Source: Armatimonadota bacterium
GTDB taxonomy: Bacteria; Armatimonadota; Fimbriimonadia; Fimbriimonadales; Fimbriimonadaceae
Length of the DNA stretch: 64,000 nucleotides
Direction: 5' to 3'
Assembly (NCBI GenBank): GCA_029781035.1
Contig: JAKOXK010000097.1
Coordinates: 41,743-105,742, forward strand
A program made the translations under genes and the position numbers. Position 1 is the first letter of the stretch. Each line of letters opens with the position of its first letter. Below the pieces are notes generated by a model. It was not told where the DNA came from. It saw only the letters and a list, made by a program, of their open reading frames with translations, and did no database searches. Of the stretch, positions 7,892-16,795 are shown in pieces.

Positions 7892-8857
7892 TGGGGCGAC
7901 TTCACGGAGGCCAACGTCAACCCCGGCCCCGAGTCCTTCTACCTCGGCATCAAGAGCGGCTCGACGGTACGGAACGTGCTGGACTTCCTTTCCCTCGACC
8001 ACGAGGGGCCAAAGGTGGTCACTTACCAGTGCCTGTGCCGCGTGCAGGGGCAGTTGCGCTTCAGGCTCGAGAACTCGGGCGATCCGGCAGTCGTCTATGA
8101 CGAAGTTTCCGTAGGGCCCGGCGGCGGCACGGACGGCTTTACAGCCCCGACCCTGGTTACCCTCAGGGTACAGAGGAAGGCGAGCGCGGGCACCGGTGCC
8201 ACGACTTCCCTTCGCATCGAGAACTCTTCGGGAGGCGAGGCGTCCTTGAAGGTGGTCTGGCAGCACGCCTGGACAGGGGGCGGCGACGACGGGACGTTCA
8301 CAATGGAGGACGGCCTCCGGAACTTCGCGCAGGTCCGCACGCCCACCGGCGAGGAGACGGAGAACACCTACGTGTGGGGAGTCAACGCCACGTCGGTCAA
8401 GGCGGTCCAGAGGTTCCAACTCCCGCTGAAGGGCGAAGCCTTCGGCTGGCTGGCTGCGACGCCGTCCGGCATGGACCTCAACGAGGGGGAGGTGTACTAT
8501 GACTCAGATCAGGAAGGGGCCATTTGCAGGTCGAAAACGGATACCTGGTACATGCTCTTCCAGCCCGAGAGGTTCCTGAGTAAGACTGACACGTCTATTT
8601 CTTGGACGAAGGGCACCGAGAAGAACATACAGTGCACCTCGGCGGGCACCACAGTTCAGGCCGTTTCAGTCGGTGCCTCTGGAGTCGTGACAGGAACGGT
8701 CGTCCGGGTCTTTTGCCGCCAGTCGAACATCTCGCCCCCCGGGGTTACCGTGACGACCTCTACTCACACCTTCACGCTGAGCAACCAGCACATGCTGGAA
8801 CTGGTGTTCGACGGCTCCGTATGGGTCTGCACCCAGTTCAACGTCGCCGTTCTGTAG
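7892..8857 (+). CDS. Hypothetical protein, 5' end not identified
   Basis: About 320 residues of plausible protein (from WGDFTEANVNPGP to VWVCTQFNVAVL) rich in Gly, Ser, Thr and Val, with a beta-sandwich look reminiscent of phage or surface proteins. No family recognised. The frame remains open far upstream, but that part lies over the ArsR/AHSA1 operon and is not coding. There is no in-frame ATG or GTG near the apparent N-terminus; the first Met is far inside, near 8302. Either a TTG is used or the 5' part is lost or frameshifted. A glycine-rich reading (RYGGGGPTKRGD) in a neighbouring frame just upstream would fit a single-base frameshift. It overlaps the convergent PEP-CTERM gene by 20 bp. 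Confidence 0.5.
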   Translation, partial: WGDFTEANVNPGPESFYLGIKSGSTVRNVLDFLSLDHEGPKVVTYQCLCRVQGQLRFRLENSGDPAVVYDEVSVGPGGGTDGFTAPTLVTLRVQRKASAGTGATTSLRIENSSGGEASLKVVWQHAWTGGGDDGTFTMEDGLRNFAQVRTPTGEETENTYVWGVNATSVKAVQRFQLPLKGEAFGWLAATPSGMDLNEGEVYYDSDQEGAICRSKTDTWYMLFQPERFLSKTDTSISWTKGTEKNIQCTSAGTTVQAVSVGASGVVTGTVVRVFCRQSNISPPGVTVTTSTHTFTLSNQHMLELVFDGSVWVCTQFNVAVL

Positions 8858-9563
8858 CCGAGGTGCTCTTGGTCCGCCCGCGGCGGGCCAAGAGTCCAAG
8901 GGCGGCTCCAAATCCGGCAAGTTGAACGGGCTCGGGCACGACCCGGAGCTCATCGGTGTAGTAGCCGTGGATCATCGATGTCGTGCTGTCGTATTCCTGA
9001 TCGAACTGGATGAACTTCACTCGCGTCCAGTCGAAGCCTTGTTCGACCTGGAAATCCTGTCGGTTGAAGCCGATGCCCTCATTAGCCCGCTGCCTCCACT
9101 GGTTGTCGCCCGCTCCTCTGGTGTTCACGTCGAGCAGTGACACGGAGTACCCAGTGCCGTTGATGTTGAGCGGGTCGGAGTGGCGCGAGACCTCGATGGA
9201 AGTCATCCACGAAAGGTCGACGACCATCGGCACCACGTGACCGTACGCTAGGCTCAAGGTCGAACCGATGTTCGGATCGCCGCCCTGCCCCCAAGAAACG
9301 GCAAAGGAGCCTCCGCCGTTCGCGACAGTGATGTCCTGGCCACGCAGGTTTCCGCCCCACTCAAAGCCCCAAGACCGCGAACCGCCGAGGGTGTGGGCCC
9401 CGTCCAGGCCCTGCTCTATCCCCTCGCCCTGCCCGCTCGTCCCCTGGAACACGCGCGAAAAGTCGCCCTGGCTGAAGTCGTCTATGACCAGATCGGCCCG
9501 CGCCGTTGGCGCAAGGGCAGCTAAGGCCGCAAGCGGCAGTGTTCCTCTCAAGAAGCGAAGCAC
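8838..9563 (-). CDS. PEP-CTERM sorting domain protein
   Basis: A 241-aa exported protein of unknown function. The GTG start at 9563 yields a signal peptide (VLRFLRGTLPLAALAALAPTARA), and TACAAT lies 6 nt upstream of it; longer frames to 9812 add residues that look non-coding. The mature part begins DLVIDDFSQGDFSRVFQG, a common opening in surface-exposed jelly-roll-type proteins. The C-terminus has VPEP, a hydrophobic stretch and Arg-rich tail (LLARRGRTKS). That tail is longer than usual, ending ATERRR. Predicted exosortase substrate. It is tail to tail with the hypothetical gene to the left. Confidence 0.8.
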   Translation of the reverse strand: MLRFLRGTLPLAALAALAPTARADLVIDDFSQGDFSRVFQGTSGQGEGIEQGLDGAHTLGGSRSWGFEWGGNLRGQDITVANGGGSFAVSWGQGGDPNIGSTLSLAYGHVVPMVVDLSWMTSIEVSRHSDPLNINGTGYSVSLLDVNTRGAGDNQWRQRANEGIGFNRQDFQVEQGFDWTRVKFIQFDQEYDSTTSMIHGYYTDELRVVPEPVQLAGFGAALGLLARRGRTKSTSATERRR

Positions 9564-9959
9564 GGAAACATTGTATCGCAGGTTCCGCGCCGAGTGGCAC
9601 GAGCATGGCTGGGGGTCCGCTCTGGCCCCTGACACGCTCACCAACCGATGGAGTGTCGAGCGTGCGAACCACCTCTGCGATCTGCCTGTTTCCGGTGGCA
9701 AAACGGCCTGGACGCTCTGACGGGTGACCAGACTAATGCGCTCCTCCCGGAAGTGTGGCACGCACGCCACCTTGTAAGATGAATACCATCCGACGGGTGG
9801 CCGCACGAACAACGGTGACGAGTGAAGGTTACGCCCCCGCGCACTCGAAGCCTCGCCTCTAGCCGTCCGATCCTGCTATGAGTCCTTTCGCCGAAGAAGC
9901 CTAACGATCTTGGCCTCAGTCGGGCTTTGCCGAAACAACTCCAGTATCTCCGTCGCGGT
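9564..9959. other. Intergenic region; -10-like box for the PEP-CTERM gene
   Basis: No gene is supported in these 396 bp. On the minus strand TACAAT (plus-strand ATTGTA, 9570-9575) lies 6 nt before the GTG start of the PEP-CTERM gene and is a probable -10 box for a leaderless transcript. I see nothing else. Confidence 0.5.
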
Positions 9960-10946
9960 CTAGAGTGACGCGACCGCGACCGGGGCGCCACCCTGGGCAC
10001 CGGAGGTCCACGCGGCCTCCGTGAGCTCGATGGTCCTCAGTCCGCACTCGAACGGCGCGAGCACCTCGGCTCTGCCACGCACGGCGTCGACGAAGTTCTG
10101 GTCGGGCGATGTCGCCCGTGGCCAGTTCGAGACCTTCATGTGGCGGCCCTTTTCATCGATGACCAAGAGGTCGTCTCCCTCCAGGATGAAGGCCGCTTCT
10201 TCGAGCCAAATGTGGTGGCGTTCGTGCCAGAGGCAGGCATCGCCGATGATGGTGAGCGAGCCGTAAGCCCCGCCCTCGAACTCGATGCCGACGATGGACT
10301 CGATGTCGACTTCGGTGCCGCGGTTGTCCATGAGCGCGGTGACCCGTTTGGCCTTGAGGCCGGTGATCCACAACAGGATGTCTATCATGTGGGAGCCGCT
10401 GTCGTTGATCTGCCCTCCACCGGACAGCGCCTTGCTCTGCCGCCACGAGCCCTTGGTCAGTTGGAGCCACTCTTGGCACAGGTGGGAGTTGAGGCCGAGG
10501 ATGCGACCGTATTGGCCGGAAGCCACCGCCTCTTTGATGTACTGAAAGGGTCCATGGCCGTGGCGCTGGTAGGAGACGGCACCGATCTTGCCGGCCTTGT
10601 CCCGCGCTTGGATCAGGTCTTGACAGTCCTTGACCGAGGTCGCGAGGGGCTTTTCGACGAGGACGTGGAGCCCGGCGGCAAAGCTGTCTTTGACTTGGGC
10701 GGCATGGAGGGTGTGGGGCGAGCAGACGAGCACGGCATCGAGCCCTCCGGCAGCCAGCATCGCCTCGTAGGAAGCGAACCGTCCGGAGTCGGCCACGGCC
10801 GGAAACGCCTGGACAGTCCGGTCGAGTTGGGCCGTGTCGGGGTCGCACAGCGAGACGATCTTGGCGTCAGGCATGTCGACGAGCGTGGAGACATGGTAGC
10901 GGGCAAATCCGCCGCAACCGATCAATCCGAACCGGACGACGTCCAT
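9960..10946 (-). CDS. Gfo/Idh/MocA-family oxidoreductase
   Basis: A 328-aa NAD(P)-dependent sugar or inositol-type dehydrogenase. An N-terminal Rossmann domain carries the dinucleotide motif IGCGGFARYH (residues 8-17), followed by the family EKPLAT signature. The C-terminal alpha/beta domain contains GGGQINDSGSHMIDILLWI, including the His used for substrate binding in relatives. The substrate cannot be told from sequence. Predicted cytoplasmic. TAGAAT (plus-strand ATTCTA, 10954-10959) sits 7 nt before the ATG, with no Shine-Dalgarno, again suggesting a leaderless mRNA. It is a single gene, divergent from the protease at 11032. Confidence 0.92.
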   Translation of the reverse strand: MDVVRFGLIGCGGFARYHVSTLVDMPDAKIVSLCDPDTAQLDRTVQAFPAVADSGRFASYEAMLAAGGLDAVLVCSPHTLHAAQVKDSFAAGLHVLVEKPLATSVKDCQDLIQARDKAGKIGAVSYQRHGHGPFQYIKEAVASGQYGRILGLNSHLCQEWLQLTKGSWRQSKALSGGGQINDSGSHMIDILLWITGLKAKRVTALMDNRGTEVDIESIVGIEFEGGAYGSLTIIGDACLWHERHHIWLEEAAFILEGDDLLVIDEKGRHMKVSNWPRATSPDQNFVDAVRGRAEVLAPFECGLRTIELTEAAWTSGAQGGAPVAVASL

Positions 10947-10953
10947 GTTCGGG

Positions 10954-10959
10954 ATTCTA
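10954..10959 (-). promoter_or_regulatory. -10-like TAGAAT, 7 nt before start codon
   Basis: TAGAAT on the minus strand, 7 nt upstream of the oxidoreductase ATG at 10946. No strong -35 at 17 bp; a TTGAGG lies 21 bp further upstream. Confidence 0.45.
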
Positions 10960-11031
10960 TCTGACCTCCGGCCCTGCGCGCCTCAAGAGTGTCGGGGCAG
11001 TGTCCGATGATTCGACAAGGTGCCAACCGAA

Positions 11032-11697
11032 ATGATCAGTCGTGTTTCATCTCTGGCCTTGCTGTTGTCATTTGCGTGTGGTTCGGTCTCGGCTCAAGGC
11101 ACAAACCCGCTCCTGCTTCCCTCGGTGGCCAAGAACTTGCGGCACATCGACCAATGCTTGCAGTCGGGCAACCTGGACGAAGCCAGGGCTTATGTGTCGA
11201 TGACCTTGTTCGAAAGGTCCGTCCGCTATTCGCTGGTCGAAGATGAAGACGGCGTGGGAAACGAGGCCGTCAAGCGCTGGGAGTCCATCCTGGGAGGGAC
11301 CGTAGTCTTTGAGGAGACTCCCCGGAACTGTGCCGACCTCGTCATGAGGTTCGAGCCGGCCGTGGACGCGATTGGGCACGACGTTTTTGGAATGGCGCAC
11401 TGCCGACGGCAGGTGACCCGTTGGTCGAGCGGCACCTACACCTACAGCCAGACCGGGTTCCTGGAAGTCGCGACGCACGCGCCAAACGGCACGCTACTGA
11501 ACCGTGAAACGAAGCTTCAGGCGGCGATGCACGAACTAGGCCACTATCTGGGACTGGACGACACGCCCGTAGTCGGCGAACTCATGGGGCCCGTGGACAT
11601 GGAGCGCCCCGTGGTGTGGCCGAGTTGGAACGAGCTCTCAGCACTTTCGGACTTGCGCGCCCAGGCGAGCCTCATGGCCAGTCAGGCGCGGCTCTGA
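11032..11697 (+). CDS. Secreted matrixin-like metalloprotease
   Basis: A 221-aa secreted protein with a signal peptide (MISRVSSLALLLSFACGSVSA). It has a metzincin-type zinc site HELGHYLGLDD from residue 167, followed by a Met-turn candidate (GELMGP) about 18 residues later. This is the HExxHxxGxxD arrangement of snapalysin- and matrixin-like proteases, with Asp as third ligand as in some bacterial members. The region before the motif is short for a full matrixin domain. ATG 11032 is preferred over GTG 11020 because it gives the clean signal peptide; AAGG lies about 11 nt upstream. Single gene. Confidence 0.8.
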   Translation: MISRVSSLALLLSFACGSVSAQGTNPLLLPSVAKNLRHIDQCLQSGNLDEARAYVSMTLFERSVRYSLVEDEDGVGNEAVKRWESILGGTVVFEETPRNCADLVMRFEPAVDAIGHDVFGMAHCRRQVTRWSSGTYTYSQTGFLEVATHAPNGTLLNRETKLQAAMHELGHYLGLDDTPVVGELMGPVDMERPVVWPSWNELSALSDLRAQASLMASQARL

Positions 11698-11726
11698 GCC
11701 GACTGGGTTCCGACAGCAGAGTCAGC

Positions 11727-11732
11727 TAAACT
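11727..11732 (+). promoter_or_regulatory. -10-like TAAACT, 6 nt before start codon
   Basis: TAAACT ends 6 nt before the GTG at 11739, with no Shine-Dalgarno between. The -35 region is weak. Confidence 0.35.
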
Positions 11733-11738
11733 CAGAAC

Positions 11739-12554
11739 GTGGGCGTGAAGTACGACCGGCTCTTTTGGGGAGCAGTCACCCTGGGGGCAGGGGCCCTGCT
11801 GTACGGCGCCCTGTTCGAGACCGACAAGCTGAAGGTCGAGCGCCGCAGTCTCCGTCTGAGGGGCTGGCCCCATCGGCTCGACGGGTACAAGGTCGCCGTC
11901 TTGGCCGACGCCCATATCCGCGACCACAGGTCGGTCATGTTGGCCCAGAGAGCGGTCGAGCACGCGCTGATGGAGGAGCCGGACATCGTCGTCATTCCGG
12001 GCGACACGCTGGCTTACTGGAAGAAGGACGTCCTTGAGTTCGTTGAGGCGGCCTATTCGGGCCTCAAGATGATGCACGGGCGCGTCATCGCCGTACCGGG
12101 AAACCACGACTATTTCGCCGGCGACGCCGAGTGGTTGGTGCCGGCTTTTGAGAACCTTGGGATCCGGATGCTGCAGAACGAGGTTTGGAAGCATGATGGG
12201 GTCAACTGGGTCGGAGTCGATAGTGAGATCGCGGGCCGGGCCGACCCCTATGGGGCGATCATGAAGGCCGACCCGGTCGATCCCATCGTCATCGTCTGGC
12301 ACGAACCGGATATGGTGGACACCTTGCCTTGGGGGCCAGAGCTCATGATCAGCGGGCACTCCCACGGGGGCCAGTTCATCTCGCCGTGGGGCTGGGCGCC
12401 AGCGACTTCCCGTCTGGGGAAGAAGTACGTGAGCGGGTTCTACGGACATGCCCCCGTGCCGCTCTACGTCTCTCGTGGAATCGGCACGACAGGACCACCG
12501 GCCCGGCTCTTTTGTCCCGCTGAGGTCTCGGTCCTGACCCTACACCCGGCCTGA
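11739..12554 (+). CDS. Membrane-anchored metallophosphoesterase
   Basis: A 271-aa calcineurin-like phosphoesterase. One N-terminal hydrophobic segment (about residues 8-27) anchors the protein, followed by the full metal-binding signature: DAH (Asp57, His59), PGD, GNHD, a lone His in VWHEPD, and GHSHGGQ. This resembles the YkuE/YaeI group, which acts on phosphodiesters such as lipid A precursors or cell-surface lipids in some species; the substrate here is unknown. The active domain follows the membrane segment, but its side cannot be fixed from sequence. A GTG start is used. TAAACT sits 6 nt upstream. Confidence 0.9.
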   Translation: MGVKYDRLFWGAVTLGAGALLYGALFETDKLKVERRSLRLRGWPHRLDGYKVAVLADAHIRDHRSVMLAQRAVEHALMEEPDIVVIPGDTLAYWKKDVLEFVEAAYSGLKMMHGRVIAVPGNHDYFAGDAEWLVPAFENLGIRMLQNEVWKHDGVNWVGVDSEIAGRADPYGAIMKADPVDPIVIVWHEPDMVDTLPWGPELMISGHSHGGQFISPWGWAPATSRLGKKYVSGFYGHAPVPLYVSRGIGTTGPPARLFCPAEVSVLTLHPA

Positions 12555-12710
12555 GTCGGCCAAAATGTAGCGTCGCTGACATCCAAGGGTCGACAATTCC
12601 CCAGCGTCATGCCCTGGATTGCCCATGACTGCCATGACCATCTCTACCCCGAGCGCAGAACGCTGGCGATCTTCCGCAGAGGGCCCCGATTCGAGCGGAG
12701 AACAAGTCTG

Positions 12711-13241
12711 ATGGTGGACTTCGACCGTTTGGTTTCGCGGCACAAGGACGCCATCTACCGGCAGATGATCCGAACGTGCGGTAACCGTGAAGACGCAGAG
12801 GACGTGTTGGTTGAGGCACTCTTGGCGGCCTACCGTCACGCCGACCAACTCCGCGACGAAGGCGCGTTCCGCGGTTGGGTCTCGACGATCGGACGCCGAG
12901 TCTGCGGCCATGTGCGCAAGAAGGAGAGCATCCGGGAGATCCTCTTGGTCGATGATATGGAGGCCTATCTCGACCCCACCGACGACGCTCACTCCATGGC
13001 AGAGCGCGACCAACTGGAAACGTGCGTGAAAGGGGCGCTCGGTGAGCTGTCCGACATCTATCGCGTCGTCTACGAACTGAGAGATTTGGACGGAAAGTCC
13101 AATGAGGAGACTGCCGAATCGCTGGGCCTGAGCGTGCCAGCCGTCAAGTCCCGGCTTCACCGCGCCCGTAGCATGGTCCGTGAGGCACTCGACCGCTCGG
13201 TGTGCCGCGAAGCGTTTTCTGAGGGTGCCACGCAGGTCTGA
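12711..13241 (+). CDS. ECF-type RNA polymerase sigma factor
   Basis: A 176-aa sigma-70 family factor with region 2 (RHKDAIYRQMIRTCGNREDAEDVLVEALLAAYRH...FRGWVSTIGRRV) and region 4 (LSDIYRVVYELRDLDGKSNEETAESLGLSVPAVKSRLHRARSMV) joined by a short acidic linker. Regions 1 and 3 are missing, as in extracytoplasmic-function sigma factors. ATG 12711 is chosen because residues added by the upstream start at 12609 have no sigma similarity; GGAG lies 11 nt upstream. No anti-sigma factor gene is adjacent. The next feature is a tRNA gene. The regulon is unknown. Confidence 0.9.
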   Translation: MVDFDRLVSRHKDAIYRQMIRTCGNREDAEDVLVEALLAAYRHADQLRDEGAFRGWVSTIGRRVCGHVRKKESIREILLVDDMEAYLDPTDDAHSMAERDQLETCVKGALGELSDIYRVVYELRDLDGKSNEETAESLGLSVPAVKSRLHRARSMVREALDRSVCREAFSEGATQV

Positions 13242-13257
13242 CCGGGTCACACCTAGG

Positions 13258-13263
13258 TAGAAT
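13258..13263 (+). promoter_or_regulatory. -10 box of tRNA-Arg(TCT)
   Basis: TAGAAT ends 10 nt before the tRNA 5' end. The -35 candidate is weak. The second tRNA-Arg in the window has the same TAGAAT hexamer. Confidence 0.5.
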
Positions 13264-13273
13264 CACGTTCCCG

Positions 13274-13349
13274 GCCCCGGTAGCTCAGTGGATAGAGCAG
13301 CGGCCTTCTAAGCCGTTGGTCGGAGGTTCGACTCCTCTCCGGGGCGCCA
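13274..13349 (+). tRNA. tRNA-Arg (anticodon TCT)
   Basis: A 76-nt cloverleaf with encoded CCA. The acceptor stem is GCCCCGG / CCGGGGC and the D-stem GCTC / GAGC. The anticodon stem GCGGC / GCCGT has loop CTTCTAA, giving anticodon TCT. The T-arm is GGAGG-TTCGACT-CCTCT. It should read AGA, and AGG by wobble. Confidence 0.95.
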
Positions 13350-13370
13350 TTTGCGGTAAACCCAAGACCT

Positions 13371-14138
13371 ATGCCGCCCGCCCAGTACGACACGCCCCTT
13401 GGGTGGGTGTTCCTCTTCCTCGCCGGGCTCGGTGCTTCTAGCATCAACGCGTTTGCTGGCGGCGGGACGCTGATATCGTTCCCTGTGCTCGTTGGGCTGG
13501 GGCTCGGCGAGCAGGCCGCCAACGCCACGAACTCGATGGCCCTTTGGCCGGGTTCCCTATCGAGCGCGTTCGGCTTCAAGGACCGTTTCGCCGCGACCAA
13601 GCACTACTACCCCTGGCTGCTGCCCGCCACGATCCTGGGCGCTTTGTGTGGCGCGTCGTTGATGATCGCCACTCCAAAGGCGACATTCAAAGCTCTGGTT
13701 CCAGTCTTGATCCTCATCGCCACCTTGATCCTGGCTTTCCAACCGAAGATCAAATCCTGGGTGACGAGTCCTCACAAGCGCCAGTCTCCTTGGACCGGAG
13801 CGTTCCTGCAGTTCATGATCAGCGTCTACGGGGGCTACTTCGGTGCGGGCATGGGGATCATGATGTTGGCGGCGATGGCGCTGTTCGTCGAGGGTGACCT
13901 TCACGACATGAACGCCCTCAAGAACAGCCTGGCGGTGATCATCAACATCGTTGCTATGTGGCTTTTCCTGGCCAAGGGGCTCATCGTCATCGTGCCCTGC
14001 CTGGCCCTGATGGCTGGTGCGATCATCGGCGGCTTTGCTTCGGCGCGCCTTTCGCAGAAGGTGGCCGCCGACAAACTCAGGGTCGGTGTCGTGGCGTATG
14101 GGCTCATCATGACCGCGTGGTTCTTCCTGCGGCCCTGA
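13371..14138 (+). CDS. TSUP (TauE/SafE) family permease
   Basis: A 255-aa membrane protein with about eight hydrophobic segments in two similar halves, the layout of the TSUP family. The conserved opening GASSINAFAGGGTLISFPVL and the second-half counterpart VYGGYFGAGMGIMMLAAM are both present. Family members move small sulfur- or carbon-containing anions such as sulfite, sulfoacetate or thiosulfate. The substrate cannot be assigned here because no sulfur-metabolism gene is adjacent. It starts 21 bp after the tRNA-Arg gene. Confidence 0.9.
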   Translation: MPPAQYDTPLGWVFLFLAGLGASSINAFAGGGTLISFPVLVGLGLGEQAANATNSMALWPGSLSSAFGFKDRFAATKHYYPWLLPATILGALCGASLMIATPKATFKALVPVLILIATLILAFQPKIKSWVTSPHKRQSPWTGAFLQFMISVYGGYFGAGMGIMMLAAMALFVEGDLHDMNALKNSLAVIINIVAMWLFLAKGLIVIVPCLALMAGAIIGGFASARLSQKVAADKLRVGVVAYGLIMTAWFFLRP

Positions 14139-14155
14139 GAGGCGCATAATGGGCC

Positions 14156-16348
14156 GTGGCGCTCGCTTGGAAGGCACGCTGGATCAGTTACGGTCAACAC
14201 CCGGCAGATGACCTCGGGGTGTTCCTCTTTCGCAAGAAGTTCCAGTCGGCGCGTGGATCGAAGCTGACCGTCATGGTCAGCGCGGACCAACGGTACCGCC
14301 TTTACGTCAACGGACACATCGTGGGAGGGGGCCCGCAGCGCGGAGACCTGCAGTACTGGTTCTTTGAGACCTACGATATCGGCGGTCACTTGGTCTACGG
14401 CGAGAACACCATCGTGGCAGTGGTCTGGAACTTCGGGCGGTACGCCCCGATGGCGCAGCACACCTACCGGACTGCTTTCGTCCTGGAGGGGGAGGGCGTG
14501 TCGACACCTAATGGTTGGGAAGTTGCCCGCAAGCCTGGACACGAATTCGAGATGATGCACGGTGAGGTCGGGCCGTTCTACATCGACGTTGGGCCTGGCG
14601 AGGCGATTACCCAACTGAATGCCGAACCGGAGTGGCACAAGCCCAACGACGTCAGTCACGTCCTTCTGAGAGGCGAGTGGGCGGGTGACTCGCCCTGGAA
14701 CTTGGTTCCACGCACCTTGCCAGACATGCGGCGTGAGGAGTGGAAAGGAAGGGCTATGGTCGTGGACCGTTCGAGCAACGAGCGTCAGCCGTTCGATTCG
14801 TTGATGGTTCATCCTGGCGAGAAAGTCCTGATCGACTTCGGCGAGCTATTGGCCGCCTATCCAACCTTTAGGTTGGACGGATCTCCTGGCGCATCGGTCA
14901 AAGTGACCTACGGAGAGGGCCTTTTCGACAAGGACAACAACAAGGGAGACCGTAACGATGTGCGGGGCAAGCGTGTGCTGGGATACCAGGACCGGTTCAT
15001 CCTAGGAGACCCTGTGCCGAGATCGGAAGGGTACGGATCATCTGGACATCCTCAGATGGGAGGCACAGGGTTCGAGACGCTGTGGTGGCGCACATGGCGC
15101 TATCTTCAGCTCGAAGCTGACCAACCGGTTAGGTTGGAGTCTGTCGGTGTAACCGAGACAGGATATCCGTACGAGGTGGAGTCCAGTTTTGACGGTAGTG
15201 ATCCGTGGATCGAGAAGATCTGGAACGTGGCGGTTCGTACGGCCAAGCGTTGCGCAGGCGAGACTTATTTCGACTGTCCCTATTACGAGCAATTGCAGTA
15301 TGTCGGGGACACGCGTATCCAAACGCTCATCAACTACTACGTTTCACGCGACAGGCGACTGGCCAGGAACGCTGTCGAGCAGTTCGTGCGGTCGATACTG
15401 CCTGAGGGACTGACTCAGAGCCGGTATCCAAGTCGGGTCGTCCAAATCATTCCCACCTTCAGTTTGTGGTGGCTCCAAATGGTGGGCGACCAGCACGCCT
15501 ACGACGATGGTTCTCTCCTACAATCCCAATCAGTCCACCTCGACGAAGTCTTCAAGGGAACGACCCGATGGATCGCCGAAGGGCCTGAGCACTGGCCGTT
15601 TTCCGACTGGGTGGACGGCTGGTCGATGGGGATCGCGCCCGGTGGTCGTGCTTCGACCCTTGTTTGGCTCCTGTGGGTTATGTCTACTCTCACTTACATG
15701 GGTTTGCGCCGTTCCGCCAAAGGGGAATCGTTACCGATCGAGAAATCGCGTGACCTGATGGTCGAAGCTGCGACTGAACTGTCGGAAGGGCTTCGCCGTC
15801 ACCGAGGGGACAAGTCGTGGAAGCCTTCAGAGCACATCGAGGCGCTTTACCGTTTGGTGCAAACGGCCCGTGGCCACAAACCTGAGGCGTGGCCCACAGA
15901 AGCTCTGGCGAGGGCCCATGCCGACAAAACCACGCTCTACTTCTCTTACTATAAGCATCTCGCCATGGCAGCCGCGGGAGGTGAAAGTTTCGACTACCTC
16001 GCTCAGCTTGGCCCCTGGAAGAGAATGATCGAAGATGGTCTGACGACCTTCGCCGAGAAGGAGGATCCGGTGCGCTCCGATTGTCACGCCTGGAGCGCCC
16101 ACCCGATTCTGGGTTTCCTCCAAATCGTCGCTGGCGTTACGAGTGCCGCTCCCGGCTGGAAGAGAGCAAAGATCGAGCCGAGGCCTGGGGCCCTCAAGGA
16201 GTTCAACGCGAAGATAGCCCACACGGACGGGGATTTGACCGTCAGGTGGAATGGCTCCAAGTTCCAGATCGACTCACCCGTGCCGTTCACTTTTGTCTGG
16301 CGCGGCAAGAGCCAAGAAGCCACTGCTGGCCGGCACTCGTTCGGATAG
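14156..16348 (+). CDS. GH78 alpha-L-rhamnosidase-like glycoside hydrolase
   Basis: A 730-aa protein without a signal peptide. The N-terminal part (about residues 1-330) is beta-sandwich with a lectin-like segment (YRLYVNGHIVGGGPQRGD) typical of GH78 accessory domains; the (alpha/alpha)6 barrel follows. The barrel contains DCPYYEQLQYVGD with Asp373, Glu378 and Asp385 at spacings 0/5/12, as I recall for D567/E572/D579 of the Bacillus enzyme RhaB. Such enzymes release terminal L-rhamnose by an inverting mechanism. A C-terminal beta domain closes the protein. The GTG start lies 17 bp after the TSUP gene, so the two may be co-transcribed. Confidence 0.85.
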   Translation: MALAWKARWISYGQHPADDLGVFLFRKKFQSARGSKLTVMVSADQRYRLYVNGHIVGGGPQRGDLQYWFFETYDIGGHLVYGENTIVAVVWNFGRYAPMAQHTYRTAFVLEGEGVSTPNGWEVARKPGHEFEMMHGEVGPFYIDVGPGEAITQLNAEPEWHKPNDVSHVLLRGEWAGDSPWNLVPRTLPDMRREEWKGRAMVVDRSSNERQPFDSLMVHPGEKVLIDFGELLAAYPTFRLDGSPGASVKVTYGEGLFDKDNNKGDRNDVRGKRVLGYQDRFILGDPVPRSEGYGSSGHPQMGGTGFETLWWRTWRYLQLEADQPVRLESVGVTETGYPYEVESSFDGSDPWIEKIWNVAVRTAKRCAGETYFDCPYYEQLQYVGDTRIQTLINYYVSRDRRLARNAVEQFVRSILPEGLTQSRYPSRVVQIIPTFSLWWLQMVGDQHAYDDGSLLQSQSVHLDEVFKGTTRWIAEGPEHWPFSDWVDGWSMGIAPGGRASTLVWLLWVMSTLTYMGLRRSAKGESLPIEKSRDLMVEAATELSEGLRRHRGDKSWKPSEHIEALYRLVQTARGHKPEAWPTEALARAHADKTTLYFSYYKHLAMAAAGGESFDYLAQLGPWKRMIEDGLTTFAEKEDPVRSDCHAWSAHPILGFLQIVAGVTSAAPGWKRAKIEPRPGALKEFNAKIAHTDGDLTVRWNGSKFQIDSPVPFTFVWRGKSQEATAGRHSFG

Positions 16349-16351
16349 CTC

Positions 16352-16735
16352 CTACCGAGCGTTCGGATCGTATCGCGCAACGCAAGCCAGGTTGTTCTCA
16401 GGGTCGAGGAAGACGCCGATGTCGCCGACACCGGGAATAGTCGACTTCGGATACACGATCGTTCCACCATTCGCCTCGATCAGGGCCAAGGACTTGTCGA
16501 CATCCTCGACACTTACGGTGCACTCGAACCCCCAAGGTCCCTCACCCTCAAACTGCTGACGTCGTTGCTGGAGCGATCCGTGGATCCCGCCGCCTGAGTC
16601 GACGAGGAAGAAACCGGGAGGGCCCCAGGCTTGGAATTTCCACCCGAAGACCGTGCCATAGAACCGGCTTGCCCGCTCGACGTCCGCGGCGTTGATCGAG
16701 AAGTGCGAGATTTGGAAGGGAGGTGCGCTGTCCAC
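16352..16735 (-). CDS. VOC (glyoxalase/bleomycin-resistance fold) protein
   Basis: A 127-aa protein of the vicinal-oxygen-chelate superfamily. The first half begins ISHFSINAADVERASRFYGTVFGWKF and the second contains DVDKSLALIEANGGTIVYPKS followed by FLDPENNLACVARY, the usual pattern of this group. The function is unassigned; similar proteins include antibiotic-binding and glyoxalase-like members. The GTG at 16735 is chosen because it precedes the domain directly; a TTG at 16807 would overlap the divergent AraC gene. It is tail to tail with the GH78 gene (3 bp apart) and divergent from the AraC regulator. Confidence 0.8.
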   Translation of the reverse strand: MDSAPPFQISHFSINAADVERASRFYGTVFGWKFQAWGPPGFFLVDSGGGIHGSLQQRRQQFEGEGPWGFECTVSVEDVDKSLALIEANGGTIVYPKSTIPGVGDIGVFLDPENNLACVARYDPNAR

Positions 16736-16795
16736 GACGTCATATTGGCCTGCTGATGTAGTGGCGCGATAGCGATAAGATGACAAGAAATATCG

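Noticed and set aside
9590..9640. Reading AEWHEHG, identical to a stretch of the adenylate cyclase at about 26,900
   Set aside because: Only seven residues match and the surrounding frame is not coding; taken as coincidence.
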